A stretch of DNA of 64,000 bases from Flavobacterium alvei (GTDB lineage: Bacteria > Bacteroidota > Bacteroidia > Flavobacteriales > Flavobacteriaceae), in NCBI RefSeq assembly GCF_002920895.1, contig NZ_PQVG01000002.1, positions 434,001-498,000 on the forward strand, read 5' to 3'. Position numbers and translations under genes: made by a program. The notes under the pieces were generated by a model that was not told where the DNA came from, did no database searches, and was given only the letters and a program-made list of their open reading frames with translations. Shown one piece after another: positions 18,060 to 27,775 of the stretch. Position 1 is the first letter of the stretch. Each line of letters begins with the position of its first letter.

Positions 18060-18686
18060 TGTAATTGCATTTAAATTATTATTATTTTTTTTAATGTTTG
18101 AAAGTATCTTAATTCTATTAATATCTGTAAATATTCTTATTAGCCGGTATTTCTTAAAAACATTGAAATGTGAAATTAATAAAAATATCAACTTATTTTG
18201 AATATATCACAAAAAAGACATTCTATACATTTAATTTTTTATCAAATATACAATTATTAAAGGTTTGACTCCAAAAAAAACATCAAAAAAATTTACTTAA
18301 AAACCTATTTTTATTCTTTATTCATATCAATAGTTATTTCTTGAAATTAATCTATTAAGAAAAACATCATTATTTGATTTTTTGTGCTATTTTTAGTTAA
18401 TAATTAGCATTTTAAAAAAGAAAAAGTGGTTCGATTGGATGTAAATTAAGAATAACTCAAAACTTAGGCATCAAATACCTTGAGTTTTATTGCCTTCTTT
18501 TATTGTAATCGGACGAATAAATAGTAGAATTTCTAAGAAATTGATTAGAAATTAAAAAAGCATTGCTTCACATTTTTTGAAAAAAGAATTACTTTAGCAC
18601 AGAAGTCTGAAATATCCTCCTTAAGATTACAAAATCTTTCTTTAGACTTTAAAAGGAAAGAATAATAAAAGTTTAATAAATATAAA
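18060..18686. other. AT-rich intergenic region (627 bases)
   Basis: Between the divergent ankyrin and LOG genes. It contains the probable minus-strand promoter at 18243-18250 and a weak stem, AACTCAA with TTGAGTT (about 18455-18488), with no clear role. A TTCGATT match near 18430 has no pairing arms, so it is not a tRNA. No convincing gene was seen. Confidence 0.5.
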
Positions 18687-19415
18687 ATGAGACTAGAAGA
18701 TTTTGACAACGACGAGGATAAGGTAATCCAAAATAAATTTAAAAGAAAAACCTGGAACGAGATTCGAACCAATGATAGTTGGGGAATTTTCAAAATTATG
18801 TCCGAGTTTGTAAATGGTTATGAAACAATGGGACGAATTGGTCCTTGTGTAACTATTTTTGGATCGGCGCGCATAAAACCAGAAGACAAATATTATCAAT
18901 TGGCAGAAAAAATTGCCTACAAAATAAGCAAAGCAGGATATGGCATCATTACTGGTGGCGGTCCAGGAATTATGGAAGCGGGAAATAAAGGAGCCCATTT
19001 GGGCGGAGGAACATCGGTGGGATTGAATATTGAATTGCCTTTTGAGCAACATTTCAATCCGTATATTGACCACGACAAAAACCTGAATTTTGATTATTTC
19101 TTTGTTAGAAAAGTGATGTTTGTGAAATATTCGCAAGGATTTGTGGTAATGCCAGGCGGTTTTGGCACTTTGGACGAAATGTTTGAGGCATTGACTTTAA
19201 TTCAAACCAAAAAAATTGGAAAATTCCCGATAATATTAGTAGGAACCACCTATTGGTCTGGATTGATCGAATGGATGAAAAAAGTTTTAGTAGAAGAAGA
19301 AAAAACAATTAATGCTACTGATTTGGATTTATTTAAAATTGTAGATACCGAAGATGAGGCTCTTGCTGTTTTGGATAAATTCTACAAAAAATATGATTTG
19401 TCGCCTAATTTCTAA
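18687..19415 (+). CDS. LOG-family protein (TIGR00730), nucleoside 5'-monophosphate phosphoribohydrolase
   Basis: A 242-residue Rossmann-fold protein with the LOG family motif PGGFGTLDE (residues 156-164) and the preceding GIITGGGPGIMEAGNKGAH (about 86-104). Characterised members cleave the base from nucleoside 5'-monophosphates, including cytokinin ribosides. The bacterial branch is generally thought to act on AMP or related nucleotides. All phosphate-binding glycines and the catalytic Glu164 are present, and an Arg (Arg141, in FVRKVMF) sits at the expected place. The N-terminal 45 residues form the extension common in the longer group II proteins. Confidence 0.9.
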   Translation: MRLEDFDNDEDKVIQNKFKRKTWNEIRTNDSWGIFKIMSEFVNGYETMGRIGPCVTIFGSARIKPEDKYYQLAEKIAYKISKAGYGIITGGGPGIMEAGNKGAHLGGGTSVGLNIELPFEQHFNPYIDHDKNLNFDYFFVRKVMFVKYSQGFVVMPGGFGTLDEMFEALTLIQTKKIGKFPIILVGTTYWSGLIEWMKKVLVEEEKTINATDLDLFKIVDTEDEALAVLDKFYKKYDLSPNF

Positions 19416-19456
19416 TTACACCTCTGAAAAATTATTTCAAAATTTAGCCTCAAACC

Positions 19457-22285
19457 TTGAAATCATTCTATAAAAACTTCTTATTTGTTCTTTTGTTTTT
19501 TGCGTATGCGAAACAATACGGGCAACATCATTCTCAGATTGATGTAGAAGTTAATATGGAACACAAAACCCTAACTGTTCTACAGGAAATAGAGTTTTTC
19601 AATCAATCGGAAGATACTTTGACTTCGATAGTTTTGAATGATTGGAACAATGCCTATTCCTCAAAAACAACTCCTTTGGCAAAACGTTTTTCGGACGAGT
19701 TTTACAGAGGATTTCATTTGGCTTCCGAAAAAGAACGTGGAAATACCACTAATTTAAACATTGCAACTGCTGATAAGAAGAACCTTTTTTGGGAAAGAAC
19801 CGAAAAAAATCCTGATATAATTATTGTACAATTAGATAAAAAACTAGCTCCAAATCAAAAAATTGTATTGCATTTTACTTACATCATTAAAGTCCCAAGT
19901 GATAAATTTACTCATTATGGCTATACCGAAAGAGGTGGAATGTATCTAAGAAACTGGTTTCTTACTCCTGCACGCTATGAGAATCATTCTTTTGTAAAAA
20001 ACAGTAATCTCAATTTAGACGACATTGCCAATGCTGTTTCTAATTTTGACATTCTATTTAGAATTCCAAAAAACATTGAATTAACAACGGATTTGGACGA
20101 AGAAAAAACAACTCCAATCGAGAATTTTTCTATTCACAAACTCAACGGGAAAAACAGAACCGATTTTAGTATTTTTTTAGAACCCAAAACAAGTTTTCGT
20201 AGCTTCAAAAACAATTTGGTTGAAGTTGAAACCAATCTTAGAGGTTATAAGGCTGATGAAATTCAAAAAGCAATTGCAATTGATAGAGTGGTAAATTTCA
20301 CCAATACTTTAATTGGAGAATCGCACACTGAAAAAATCACGGTTTCGCAAGCCGATTATGATCGAAATCCTTTTTATGGATTGAATCAAATGCCTGCTTT
20401 CATGGTACCTTTCCCCGATGAATTTCTGTTTGAAATTAAATTTTTGAAAACCTATTTGAATAATTACCTCAAAAACAATTTGAAGTTAGATCCCAGAAAA
20501 GACAACTGGATTTTCGATGGAATTCAGGTGTATGCAATGATGGAATATATGAAAGAAAATTATCCTGATTGTAAGATGACTGGAAATATTTCTAATTATA
20601 AATTATTCAAAGGATACCATCTTTTAAATCTAGATTTCAACGAGCAATTTAGTTATTTTTATTTGCTAATGGCTCGAAAAAACTTAGATCAACCCCTTGG
20701 AGCTCCCAAAAACACTTTAATAAAATTTAACGAGCAAATTGCCAGTAAATATAGGGCAGGATTGAGTTTTATTTATCTTGACAACTATCTTGGAAATGGC
20801 TCAGTAGCCAATAGTATTCAGCAATTTAACAATCGAAATGCTATAGGACAAACCACTGAAAATGATTTTGAAACCCTACTAAAATCAGTAACAAACAAAG
20901 ATATTAATTGGTTTTTTAAAACCATTATTCATTCCCGAGACATTATTGATTATAAATTTTCGGATGTGTCAAAAAGCAAAGATAGTATTTCATTTTCTTT
21001 GAAAAATAGAACAGGAGTTGCTGTTCCAATGCCCATTTATGGATTAAAGAACGATACTATTGTTTTTAAAAAATGGTTAGATCCCCAAAAAAATGATAGT
21101 ATTTACACCTTTGAAAGACATCAGGCCAATAAGATTGTCATCAATTATAAAAATGAAGTTCCAGAATTCAATTTAAGAAATAACTGGAAGAAACTAGAAG
21201 GACTTTTTCCTAATAATCGCCCCATAAAATTTGCTTTAATCAAAGATTTGGAAGATCCATTTTACAATCAAGTTATTTATGCCCCCATATTAACTTATAA
21301 TGTATATGATGGATTTTCTCCAGGAATGCGTTTTCACAATCGAGCTATTTTAAATCGTCCTTTTTTATATGACATCAATCCGACCTATGCTTTAAAATCG
21401 AAAACACTAACAGGATCGGCTATTTTTATGATCAATAAAGATTACAGAGATAGTAATTTATTTAATGTACGATATTCCATTAGTGGCAACTATTTTCATT
21501 ATGCACCCGATGCGACTTATTTGAAAATAAACCCCATGATGTTGATGCAAATTCGCAATGAAAATTACAGAGACAATAGAAAACAACTACTGCTTTTTCG
21601 TCAAGTAATCATCAATCGACAGCAAAGCGACATTGTTGTGGACAGTTCACTTCAAGATTATTCAGTTTTTGATGCTAAATATGTCAATTCCAGAACCGAA
21701 CTTACCAATCACATTAGTTTTATGGGTGATGTCCAGTTTTCGGGTAAATTTGGAAAAATCTCTAGTGAAGTGCAATATCGAAAACTATATGAAGACAATC
21801 GCCAGCTTAATCTTCGATTGTACGCAGGAGTTTTTACATACAACAAAAGCAATTCTGACTTTTATAGTTTTGCCTTAGACCGACCAACCGATTATCTATT
21901 TGATTACGCCTATCTAGGAAGATCATCAAGTACTGGAATTGTAAGCCAAGAATTTATATTGGCCGAAGGAGGATTCAAATCCAAATTAAACACACCTTAT
22001 GCCAATCAATGGATGACGACTTTAAACGGAAGTTATTCTATCTGGAATTGGATAGAAGCCTATGGCGATATCGGGTTGGTAAAAAACAGTCAACAAAAAG
22101 AAAAATTTTGTTATGATGGTGGTATTCGACTCAATTTACTAACCGATTATTTTGAATTGTTTTTTCCAATATACTCCAATAAAGGATGGGAAATTTCGCA
22201 ACCCAATTACAATGAAAAAATTCGATTTGTAATCACGCTCAATCCTGATAAATTTATCCAACTATTTACCAGAAAATGGTTTTAA
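19457..22285 (+). CDS. Gluzincin (M1-like) protein without HEXXH, with C-terminal outer-membrane barrel-like region
   Basis: The 942-residue frame begins with a TTG codon; no ATG precedes the signal peptide (KNFLFVLLFFAYAKQYGQ), so TTG is the likely start. Residues about 25-260 resemble the N-terminal beta domain of M1 aminopeptidases (ending near FSIHKLNGKNRTDFSIF), and residues about 320-500 the helical peptidase domain, including DNWIFDGIQVYAMMEYM where the third zinc ligand helix normally lies. No HEXXH occurs anywhere in the protein; the matching position reads EIKFLKTYL. From about residue 600 the chain turns into repeated aromatic-rich amphipathic strands and ends RKWF, as outer-membrane barrels do. 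It probably has a binding or structural rather than peptidase role. It starts 41 bases after the LOG gene. Confidence 0.75.
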   Translation: MKSFYKNFLFVLLFFAYAKQYGQHHSQIDVEVNMEHKTLTVLQEIEFFNQSEDTLTSIVLNDWNNAYSSKTTPLAKRFSDEFYRGFHLASEKERGNTTNLNIATADKKNLFWERTEKNPDIIIVQLDKKLAPNQKIVLHFTYIIKVPSDKFTHYGYTERGGMYLRNWFLTPARYENHSFVKNSNLNLDDIANAVSNFDILFRIPKNIELTTDLDEEKTTPIENFSIHKLNGKNRTDFSIFLEPKTSFRSFKNNLVEVETNLRGYKADEIQKAIAIDRVVNFTNTLIGESHTEKITVSQADYDRNPFYGLNQMPAFMVPFPDEFLFEIKFLKTYLNNYLKNNLKLDPRKDNWIFDGIQVYAMMEYMKENYPDCKMTGNISNYKLFKGYHLLNLDFNEQFSYFYLLMARKNLDQPLGAPKNTLIKFNEQIASKYRAGLSFIYLDNYLGNGSVANSIQQFNNRNAIGQTTENDFETLLKSVTNKDINWFFKTIIHSRDIIDYKFSDVSKSKDSISFSLKNRTGVAVPMPIYGLKNDTIVFKKWLDPQKNDSIYTFERHQANKIVINYKNEVPEFNLRNNWKKLEGLFPNNRPIKFALIKDLEDPFYNQVIYAPILTYNVYDGFSPGMRFHNRAILNRPFLYDINPTYALKSKTLTGSAIFMINKDYRDSNLFNVRYSISGNYFHYAPDATYLKINPMMLMQIRNENYRDNRKQLLLFRQVIINRQQSDIVVDSSLQDYSVFDAKYVNSRTELTNHISFMGDVQFSGKFGKISSEVQYRKLYEDNRQLNLRLYAGVFTYNKSNSDFYSFALDRPTDYLFDYAYLGRSSSTGIVSQEFILAEGGFKSKLNTPYANQWMTTLNGSYSIWNWIEAYGDIGLVKNSQQKEKFCYDGGIRLNLLTDYFELFFPIYSNKGWEISQPNYNEKIRFVITLNPDKFIQLFTRKWF

Positions 22286-22447
22286 TTAGATTTATCAACG
22301 CTTATTTCAGATAGTTTTATATTATTATCATTTTTTTATATATTTACATAAATATTACATATTCAAAACAGCTGTTTTTAAAAATTAATTATTAAAAATT
22401 AAATTCTATTTCTTATAATGAATTATGAAAATAACTAGTTTTTTAAG

Positions 22448-22455
22448 TAAATTTG
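22448..22455 (+). promoter_or_regulatory. -7 promoter element (TAAATTTG) of the fused E1 gene
   Basis: TAAATTTG matches TAnnTTTG, 24 bases before the ATG at 22480. Confidence 0.5.
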
Positions 22456-22479
22456 CCGTAATATATACTTCTTATACAT

Positions 22480-24888
22480 ATGATAAAAGAAAAAGCCAAT
22501 TCAACCCTGACCTTTGAAGACTTCAAAACCGAAGTTTTGAAAGACTACAAAATTGCAATTACAAGTAGAGAATGCAGTTTATTAGGGCGCAAAGAAGTAT
22601 TGACCGGAAAAGCCAAATTCGGAATTTTTGGCGACGGAAAAGAAGTTCCTCAATTAGCAATGGCAAAGTTTTTTCAAAACGGTGATTTCCGATCTGGTTA
22701 TTATCGCGATCAAACTTTTATGATGGCAATTGATCAATTTACACCTCAACAATTCTTTGCCGGATTATATGGTCATACCGATATTTCTCAGGAACCCATG
22801 TCAGCTGGAAGGCAAATGGGTGGTCATTTTGTAACACATAGTTTAAATGAAGATGGCAGTTGGAAAGATTTAACACAACAAAAAAACTCTAGCGCTGACA
22901 TTTCGCCAACAGCCGCGCAAATGCCAAGAATGTTAGGTTTAGCTCAAGCATCAAATATATACCGAAGCATTCCCGAATTGGCCAATAAATCCAATTTTTC
23001 GAACGGCGGAAATGAAATTTCTTGGGGAACTATTGGCAATGCAAGCACATCCGAAGGTATCTTTTTTGAAACCATAAATGCAGCTGGTGTGCTACAAGTT
23101 CCAATTATTTTGAGCGTTTGGGATGATGATTATGGAATTTCTGTTCATGCCAAACACCAAACCACAAAAGAAAGCATCTCCGAAATTTTAAAAGGATACC
23201 AAAGAGATGAAAATAACAATGGTTTCGAAATATTAAAAGTACAAGGTTGGGATTATCCAAGTTTGATTGAAACCTATCAAAAAGCATCCGATTTAGCTCG
23301 TGAACATCACGTTCCAGTTCTTATTCACGTTACTCAACTCACACAACCTCAAGGACATTCAAGTTCTGGTTCGCACGAAAGATACAAAGACGAAAATCGA
23401 TTGAATTGGGAAAAAGAATTTGATTGTATTCGTCAAATGAAATTGTGGATGATAGCCATTAATATAGCTTCTCCAGAAGAACTTGAAGAAATAGACCAAA
23501 TCATAAGAAAAGAAGTTCTCGAAGCTAAAAAAACAGCCTGGAGCGCCTTTATCAACCCAATAATAGAAGAGCAACAAAGCCTAGTTCAATTATTAGAAAA
23601 AATTGGTCCAACAAGCAAAAATAGTGATCGAATTCATAAATATAAAACAAATTTAAGCAACATAAAAGCGCCTTTAAAAAAGGAAATTCTTAGTACTGCT
23701 CGAAAAATTTTACGACTCATTATTAATGAAGAAAGCAAAGTGGAATTATCAAATTGGATTACTGCTTACTTTGAAAAAAATCAACCTAAATTTAGCAAAT
23801 CTTTATTTTCAGAATCTAATTTGAATGTGTTTTCGGTAAAAGAAGTTTTACCTCAATATGAAGAAAACGCAAAAGAAGATACGGATGGTAGAATGATTTT
23901 GCGAGACAATTTCAATGAACTTTTCACAAAATATCCAGAAGTTTTAATTTTTGGCGAAGACGCAGGAAGCATTGGCGATGTCAATCAAGGATTGGTTGGA
24001 TTGCAAGAGAAATTTGGAGAAACTCGAGTTGCCGATGTTGGAATTAGAGAAGCCTCTATTATTGGTCAAGGAATTGGAATGGCTTTGCGAGGCCTACGCC
24101 CCATTGCCGAAATTCAATATTTAGATTATTTATTATATGGCGTTCAAATTTTGAGCGATGACTTGGCCACTTTACAATACCGAACTCTTGGAAAACAAAA
24201 AGCACCACTAATTATTAGAACTCGTGGACATCGATTAGAAGGAATTTGGCATTCAGGTTCCCCTATGGGAATGTTAATCAATGCGCTTAGAGGAATTCAC
24301 ATTTTGGTTCCAAGAAATATGACCAAAGCAGCTGGATTTTATAACAGTTTGTTAGAATGCGACGAACCAGCTCTAGTAATCGAATGTTTAAATGGCTACC
24401 GATTAAAAGAAAAAATGCCATTGAATTATGGCGAATTTAAAACACCAATTGGTGTGGTTGAAACCTTAAAAGAAGGAAAAGATATTACTTTAGTTTCTTA
24501 TGGATCAACTTTGAGATTAGTAGAAGCAGCTGCAAAAGAACTAATAGAAGTAGGTATCGATTGTGAAATAATTGACATCCAATCCTTACTACCATTTGAT
24601 GTTCATCACGATATTGTGAAAAGTATCACCAAAACCAATCGATTGCTAATCATTGACGAAGATGTTCCGGGTGGAGCATCAGCCTATATTTTGCAAGAAA
24701 TTATCGAAACCCAAAACGGTTACAGCTATTTAGACAGCAAACCTCAAACTCTAACTGCCAAACCACACAGACCAGCATATGGAACGGATGGCGATTATTT
24801 CTCTAAACCTTCTATCGAAGATGTTTTCGAAAAAGTATATGCTATGATGAATGAAGTAAACCCTTCGAAATATCCAGCTTTGTATTAG
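22480..24888 (+). CDS. Fused E1 alpha/beta of a 2-oxoacid dehydrogenase complex (branched-chain type)
   Basis: An 802-residue protein joining E1 alpha (about residues 20-315) and E1 beta (about 455-800) through a linker of about 120 residues, longer than in usual fused forms. It would decarboxylate a 2-oxoacid with thiamine diphosphate and pass the acyl group to E2. E1 beta keeps EDAGSIGDVNQGL, REASIIGQGIGMALRG and a His in IWHSGSPMG. In E1 alpha the cofactor motif is changed: canonical GDG(A)TSEG reads GNASTSEG (186-193) and canonical NNGYAIS reads DDDYGIS (215-221). The Mg-binding acid has become Asn187 and the Mg-binding Asn has become Asp216, a reciprocal exchange. No E2 or E3 gene is adjacent. 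Its substrate is probably a branched-chain oxoacid, by homology only. Confidence 0.85.
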   Translation: MIKEKANSTLTFEDFKTEVLKDYKIAITSRECSLLGRKEVLTGKAKFGIFGDGKEVPQLAMAKFFQNGDFRSGYYRDQTFMMAIDQFTPQQFFAGLYGHTDISQEPMSAGRQMGGHFVTHSLNEDGSWKDLTQQKNSSADISPTAAQMPRMLGLAQASNIYRSIPELANKSNFSNGGNEISWGTIGNASTSEGIFFETINAAGVLQVPIILSVWDDDYGISVHAKHQTTKESISEILKGYQRDENNNGFEILKVQGWDYPSLIETYQKASDLAREHHVPVLIHVTQLTQPQGHSSSGSHERYKDENRLNWEKEFDCIRQMKLWMIAINIASPEELEEIDQIIRKEVLEAKKTAWSAFINPIIEEQQSLVQLLEKIGPTSKNSDRIHKYKTNLSNIKAPLKKEILSTARKILRLIINEESKVELSNWITAYFEKNQPKFSKSLFSESNLNVFSVKEVLPQYEENAKEDTDGRMILRDNFNELFTKYPEVLIFGEDAGSIGDVNQGLVGLQEKFGETRVADVGIREASIIGQGIGMALRGLRPIAEIQYLDYLLYGVQILSDDLATLQYRTLGKQKAPLIIRTRGHRLEGIWHSGSPMGMLINALRGIHILVPRNMTKAAGFYNSLLECDEPALVIECLNGYRLKEKMPLNYGEFKTPIGVVETLKEGKDITLVSYGSTLRLVEAAAKELIEVGIDCEIIDIQSLLPFDVHHDIVKSITKTNRLLIIDEDVPGGASAYILQEIIETQNGYSYLDSKPQTLTAKPHRPAYGTDGDYFSKPSIEDVFEKVYAMMNEVNPSKYPALY

Positions 24889-24908
24889 AAAATAGTTCTC
24901 AAATAATT

Positions 24909-24958
24909 AAAACCCATTACTAAATTAAGTTTTCTAGCTTACTTTAGTAATGGGTTTT
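24909..24958 (+). terminator. Terminator after the fused E1 gene
   Basis: AAAACCCATTACTAAA (24909-24924) pairs with TTTAGTAATGGGTTTT (24943-24958), a 16-bp stem. It also faces the convergent flippase gene and probably ends both transcripts. Confidence 0.8.
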
Positions 24959-24982
24959 CTATTTTAATCGAATGCTAAAAAA

Positions 24983-26452
24983 CTACTTTATAATCTTAAA
25001 TTTTTTAAGATACTTGTCCATAACCTCATTTATTTCGGTAGAAATTACAAATCTATAATTGAGATAGACATAAGCAACCGTTAGCAATATCGATTTTAAA
25101 ATAATTGAGATTATTGGATTAAAAGGAAAATCCCAAACATAAAAAGCAACAAACAAAACAAACGTCAGTATCAATGAATACATGGTTTGTTTGGTAAAAG
25201 GATACAAATCTAATTTCTTAACCACGAAAACTAATTTGGCCAAACTGTACATCGTAATGGATAATAAAGTAGCAAATGCCGAACCAATAATTCCATAAAG
25301 CGGAATAAATATCATATTTAATCCAACGGTTAAAATCACCAAAAGAACCCCTAAAAACAATACGGTCCGATAGTATTTTGTGTTAAAGATAATGGCATTA
25401 TTATTTCCCAAAATCAAATCGAAATATTTAGACAAACCAATCATAAACACCACCATAATCCCTCCAGCATATTCGGGTGGAACCATTTTGTATAGCATAT
25501 TGATATTCACAAAAATTCCCAACATTACATATCCTCCAACCATTTGAAGGTTAATTGAAGTTTTTTTATACAAGATATTCATTTCGTCGTGCTTGTTTTC
25601 GTGCATTAATTTTGCGGTAATCGGATACACAATTTGATGCATCGCACGACTTGGAACCGAAATCACCAAAGCAATATAAGTTGCCACTGAGTAAAATGCG
25701 ATGTTTTCGATATTCATATATTGATTCAAAATCATCTTATCGCCGTCCAAAAGCAAATTAGCCACACTTCCAGACAAAATAATATAAAAAGTATAGGTTA
25801 AAATATCTTTAGTATTCACTGGAATTGTAAACTGAAAATTAGGTTTTTGAATGCTAAAAGCATAAAACATGGTTACCAAAAGCGCAATAAGATAAACAAC
25901 AGCAGTTGCATAAACAAAGCCTTCGACGGTAATCCAATGAAAATATACTCCCATCAACAAAAACAAGGAAGCGGTTCGCAAACCCACTTCTTTGATGAAA
26001 TTCCCAAAAACCGAATGCATATGCACTCGCAACCAAGCATAAAATATTTCGAAATAGGCCATACATAAACCTATAAAAGGGATTAACCAAATATAGTTTT
26101 TGACTACTGCATTCTTTTTCGACAAAAAGAATAAAATTTCATCTTGAAACAAAAACCCTATGAAAAGTAAAGGGATAATCAATAGCAAAGGAAACAAAAC
26201 GGTAAAAGATAAAAAGCGGTTTCGCTCGGCCTCTGTTTCGTATTGCGAATAAAACTTAACCAAAGTATTTTGCATCCCAATAGCAAACAAGGGCATAATT
26301 ACATTGGCGCTCGAAGTGATATAATTTGTTAACCCATAATAAGTTGCACCAAGAAAAACAGGATACAAATAAATGGTATTGATTCCTCCAATCGCAAAAC
26401 CGATGTAGGTTATTATTGTGTTTTTGAACGACTGATTTAATACTATTCCCAT
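24983..26452 (-). CDS. Polysaccharide flippase-like membrane protein
   Basis: A 489-residue protein with about 12 to 14 hydrophobic segments and the N-terminal pattern of oligosaccharide flippases (FKNTIITYIGFAIGGINTIY, then TYYGLTNYITSSANVIMPLF). Such proteins move lipid-linked glycans across the inner membrane during O-antigen or capsule synthesis. It is the last gene of a minus-strand operon after the glycosyltransferase, 8 bases away, which supports a surface-glycan role. The glycan itself cannot be inferred. Confidence 0.85.
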   Translation of the reverse strand: MGIVLNQSFKNTIITYIGFAIGGINTIYLYPVFLGATYYGLTNYITSSANVIMPLFAIGMQNTLVKFYSQYETEAERNRFLSFTVLFPLLLIIPLLFIGFLFQDEILFFLSKKNAVVKNYIWLIPFIGLCMAYFEIFYAWLRVHMHSVFGNFIKEVGLRTASLFLLMGVYFHWITVEGFVYATAVVYLIALLVTMFYAFSIQKPNFQFTIPVNTKDILTYTFYIILSGSVANLLLDGDKMILNQYMNIENIAFYSVATYIALVISVPSRAMHQIVYPITAKLMHENKHDEMNILYKKTSINLQMVGGYVMLGIFVNINMLYKMVPPEYAGGIMVVFMIGLSKYFDLILGNNNAIIFNTKYYRTVLFLGVLLVILTVGLNMIFIPLYGIIGSAFATLLSITMYSLAKLVFVVKKLDLYPFTKQTMYSLILTFVLFVAFYVWDFPFNPIISIILKSILLTVAYVYLNYRFVISTEINEVMDKYLKKFKIIK

Positions 26453-26483
26453 TTATGAGGTTAGAAGTTAGAGGTTAAAAGTT
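26453..26483 (-). repeat. Heptameric array at the glycosyltransferase/flippase junction
   Basis: On the minus strand the tract reads AACTTTT AACCTCT then AACTTCT AACCTC, units of seven with the pattern AACYTYT. It encodes the last residues and stop codon of the glycosyltransferase and then most of the spacer before the flippase ATG. Confidence 0.5.
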
Positions 26484-27753
26484 GTACCAATTTCTCTGTC
26501 AAACTTTTTCTGGAATACTGTTGTAAACCAACGGCATTAGATTGCAGTTTTCCTTCCAAAAATTGATTATAATAGCCCAAAAGTACACTTTTTAGTTTCA
26601 TTTTCTCTGAATAATCAAAGAATACGCCCGTATTGGTTTGGGTAATGATTTCAGCAAAGTCAGAACCGTTGGGACCAATGGCTATAATTGGTCTATTAGA
26701 AACCATATATTCGAACAATTTCCCTGGAATAATACTTTTGGTGTCTTCAGAATTGATTTCGATAAGCAATAAAACTTGTGACTTTCTTTGATGAGCAATA
26801 GCTTCGGAATGCGAAACATAACCCAAATTATTCAAATAGGAATTCAATCCAAAACTAGAAATTGTTTCTAAAACTTCTTGACTTACGGCACCAATTAATT
26901 TAATTTCTAAATGCGATTTGAAATCTGGAATTTCATCAAGCAATTCGACCAAAGTTTCCCATAACAATTGCGGATTTCGTTCTGAAAGAAAAGAACCGAT
27001 GTGTGCCAAAGAAAATTTAGCATCCAAAGGTTGTTTCTGCACATTTTCGGTGTCATAACCGTTCGTTATAACAGCAATTTGTTTTGTTGTAATGGCTTGG
27101 AACTCGGTTTTTGTGGTATTGCTAGTTACAATAATAGTATCGGCAGTATTTAAAACTTGATGTTCTAATTTTTTATGTTTCTTGGCAGCAAAATTTGACA
27201 ATCGCAAGGATTTATGATAGCCAATAGTTGTCCAAGGATCCCGAAAATCGGCAAACCATTTTACATTCAATTTTTGCTTTAATTCCAATCCAATGAGATG
27301 CAAACTGTGCGGTGGTCCCGAAGTAACGATCGTGTCAATATTATTTTCGACAATATATTTTTCTAAAAACCGTACCGAAGGTTTTACCCAATAAACACGA
27401 GCATCGGGAATAAATAAATTGCCCCGAATCCAAAGAAATAGTTTATCCAAAAAGGATTGTTTTTTCTGGTTTGGAATAATTCCCGAACTGATTTTCTTGG
27501 TTTTATTTTTAGATAAAAACGAAGCCAATTGATAGGGTTCAAAAATTTTATGTTTGACAACAACAGCTTTATCCGAAACTTCTTTGACCAAATTTTCGTC
27601 AACAATTGGGTAAGTGGGATTCTCCGGAATATAAACAATAGGCTGAACGCCAAAATCAGGCAAATATTTAACGAATTTCAACCAACGCTGCACGCCTGGT
27701 CCACCAGCTGGAGGCCAATAATAAGTTATGATGAGGAGTTTTTCTGGTTTCAA
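26461..27753 (-). CDS. Family 4-type glycosyltransferase
   Basis: A 430-residue GT-B fold enzyme. The N-terminal domain starts LLIITYYWPPAGGPGVQRWL, diagnostic of a GT4 subgroup, with a donor-side C-terminal domain containing IIPGKLFEYMVSNRPIIAIG (about residues 345-365). It should transfer a sugar to a lipid-linked acceptor at the cytoplasmic face of the inner membrane. The start is a TTG at 27753, as an in-frame stop lies just upstream and the conserved N-terminus begins at once; this TTG lies inside a heptameric repeat tract shared with the end of the previous gene. Genes on both sides encode a large membrane protein and a flippase. Confidence 0.85.
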   Translation of the reverse strand: MKPEKLLIITYYWPPAGGPGVQRWLKFVKYLPDFGVQPIVYIPENPTYPIVDENLVKEVSDKAVVVKHKIFEPYQLASFLSKNKTKKISSGIIPNQKKQSFLDKLFLWIRGNLFIPDARVYWVKPSVRFLEKYIVENNIDTIVTSGPPHSLHLIGLELKQKLNVKWFADFRDPWTTIGYHKSLRLSNFAAKKHKKLEHQVLNTADTIIVTSNTTKTEFQAITTKQIAVITNGYDTENVQKQPLDAKFSLAHIGSFLSERNPQLLWETLVELLDEIPDFKSHLEIKLIGAVSQEVLETISSFGLNSYLNNLGYVSHSEAIAHQRKSQVLLLIEINSEDTKSIIPGKLFEYMVSNRPIIAIGPNGSDFAEIITQTNTGVFFDYSEKMKLKSVLLGYYNQFLEGKLQSNAVGLQQYSRKSLTEKLVQLLTSNF

Positions 27754-27775
27754 GTTTAAGGTTTAAGGTTTAAAC
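27751..27775 (-). repeat. Heptameric array at the YfhO-like/glycosyltransferase junction
   Basis: The minus strand reads AAACCTT AAACCTT then AAACTTG AAACC, four seven-base units. The tract holds the last codons and stop of the upstream gene and the TTG start of the downstream gene. Confidence 0.55.

Noticed and set aside
18421..18445. TTCGATT match suggesting a tRNA T-loop
   Set aside because: The flanking bases do not form a T stem and there is no acceptor or anticodon arm nearby.
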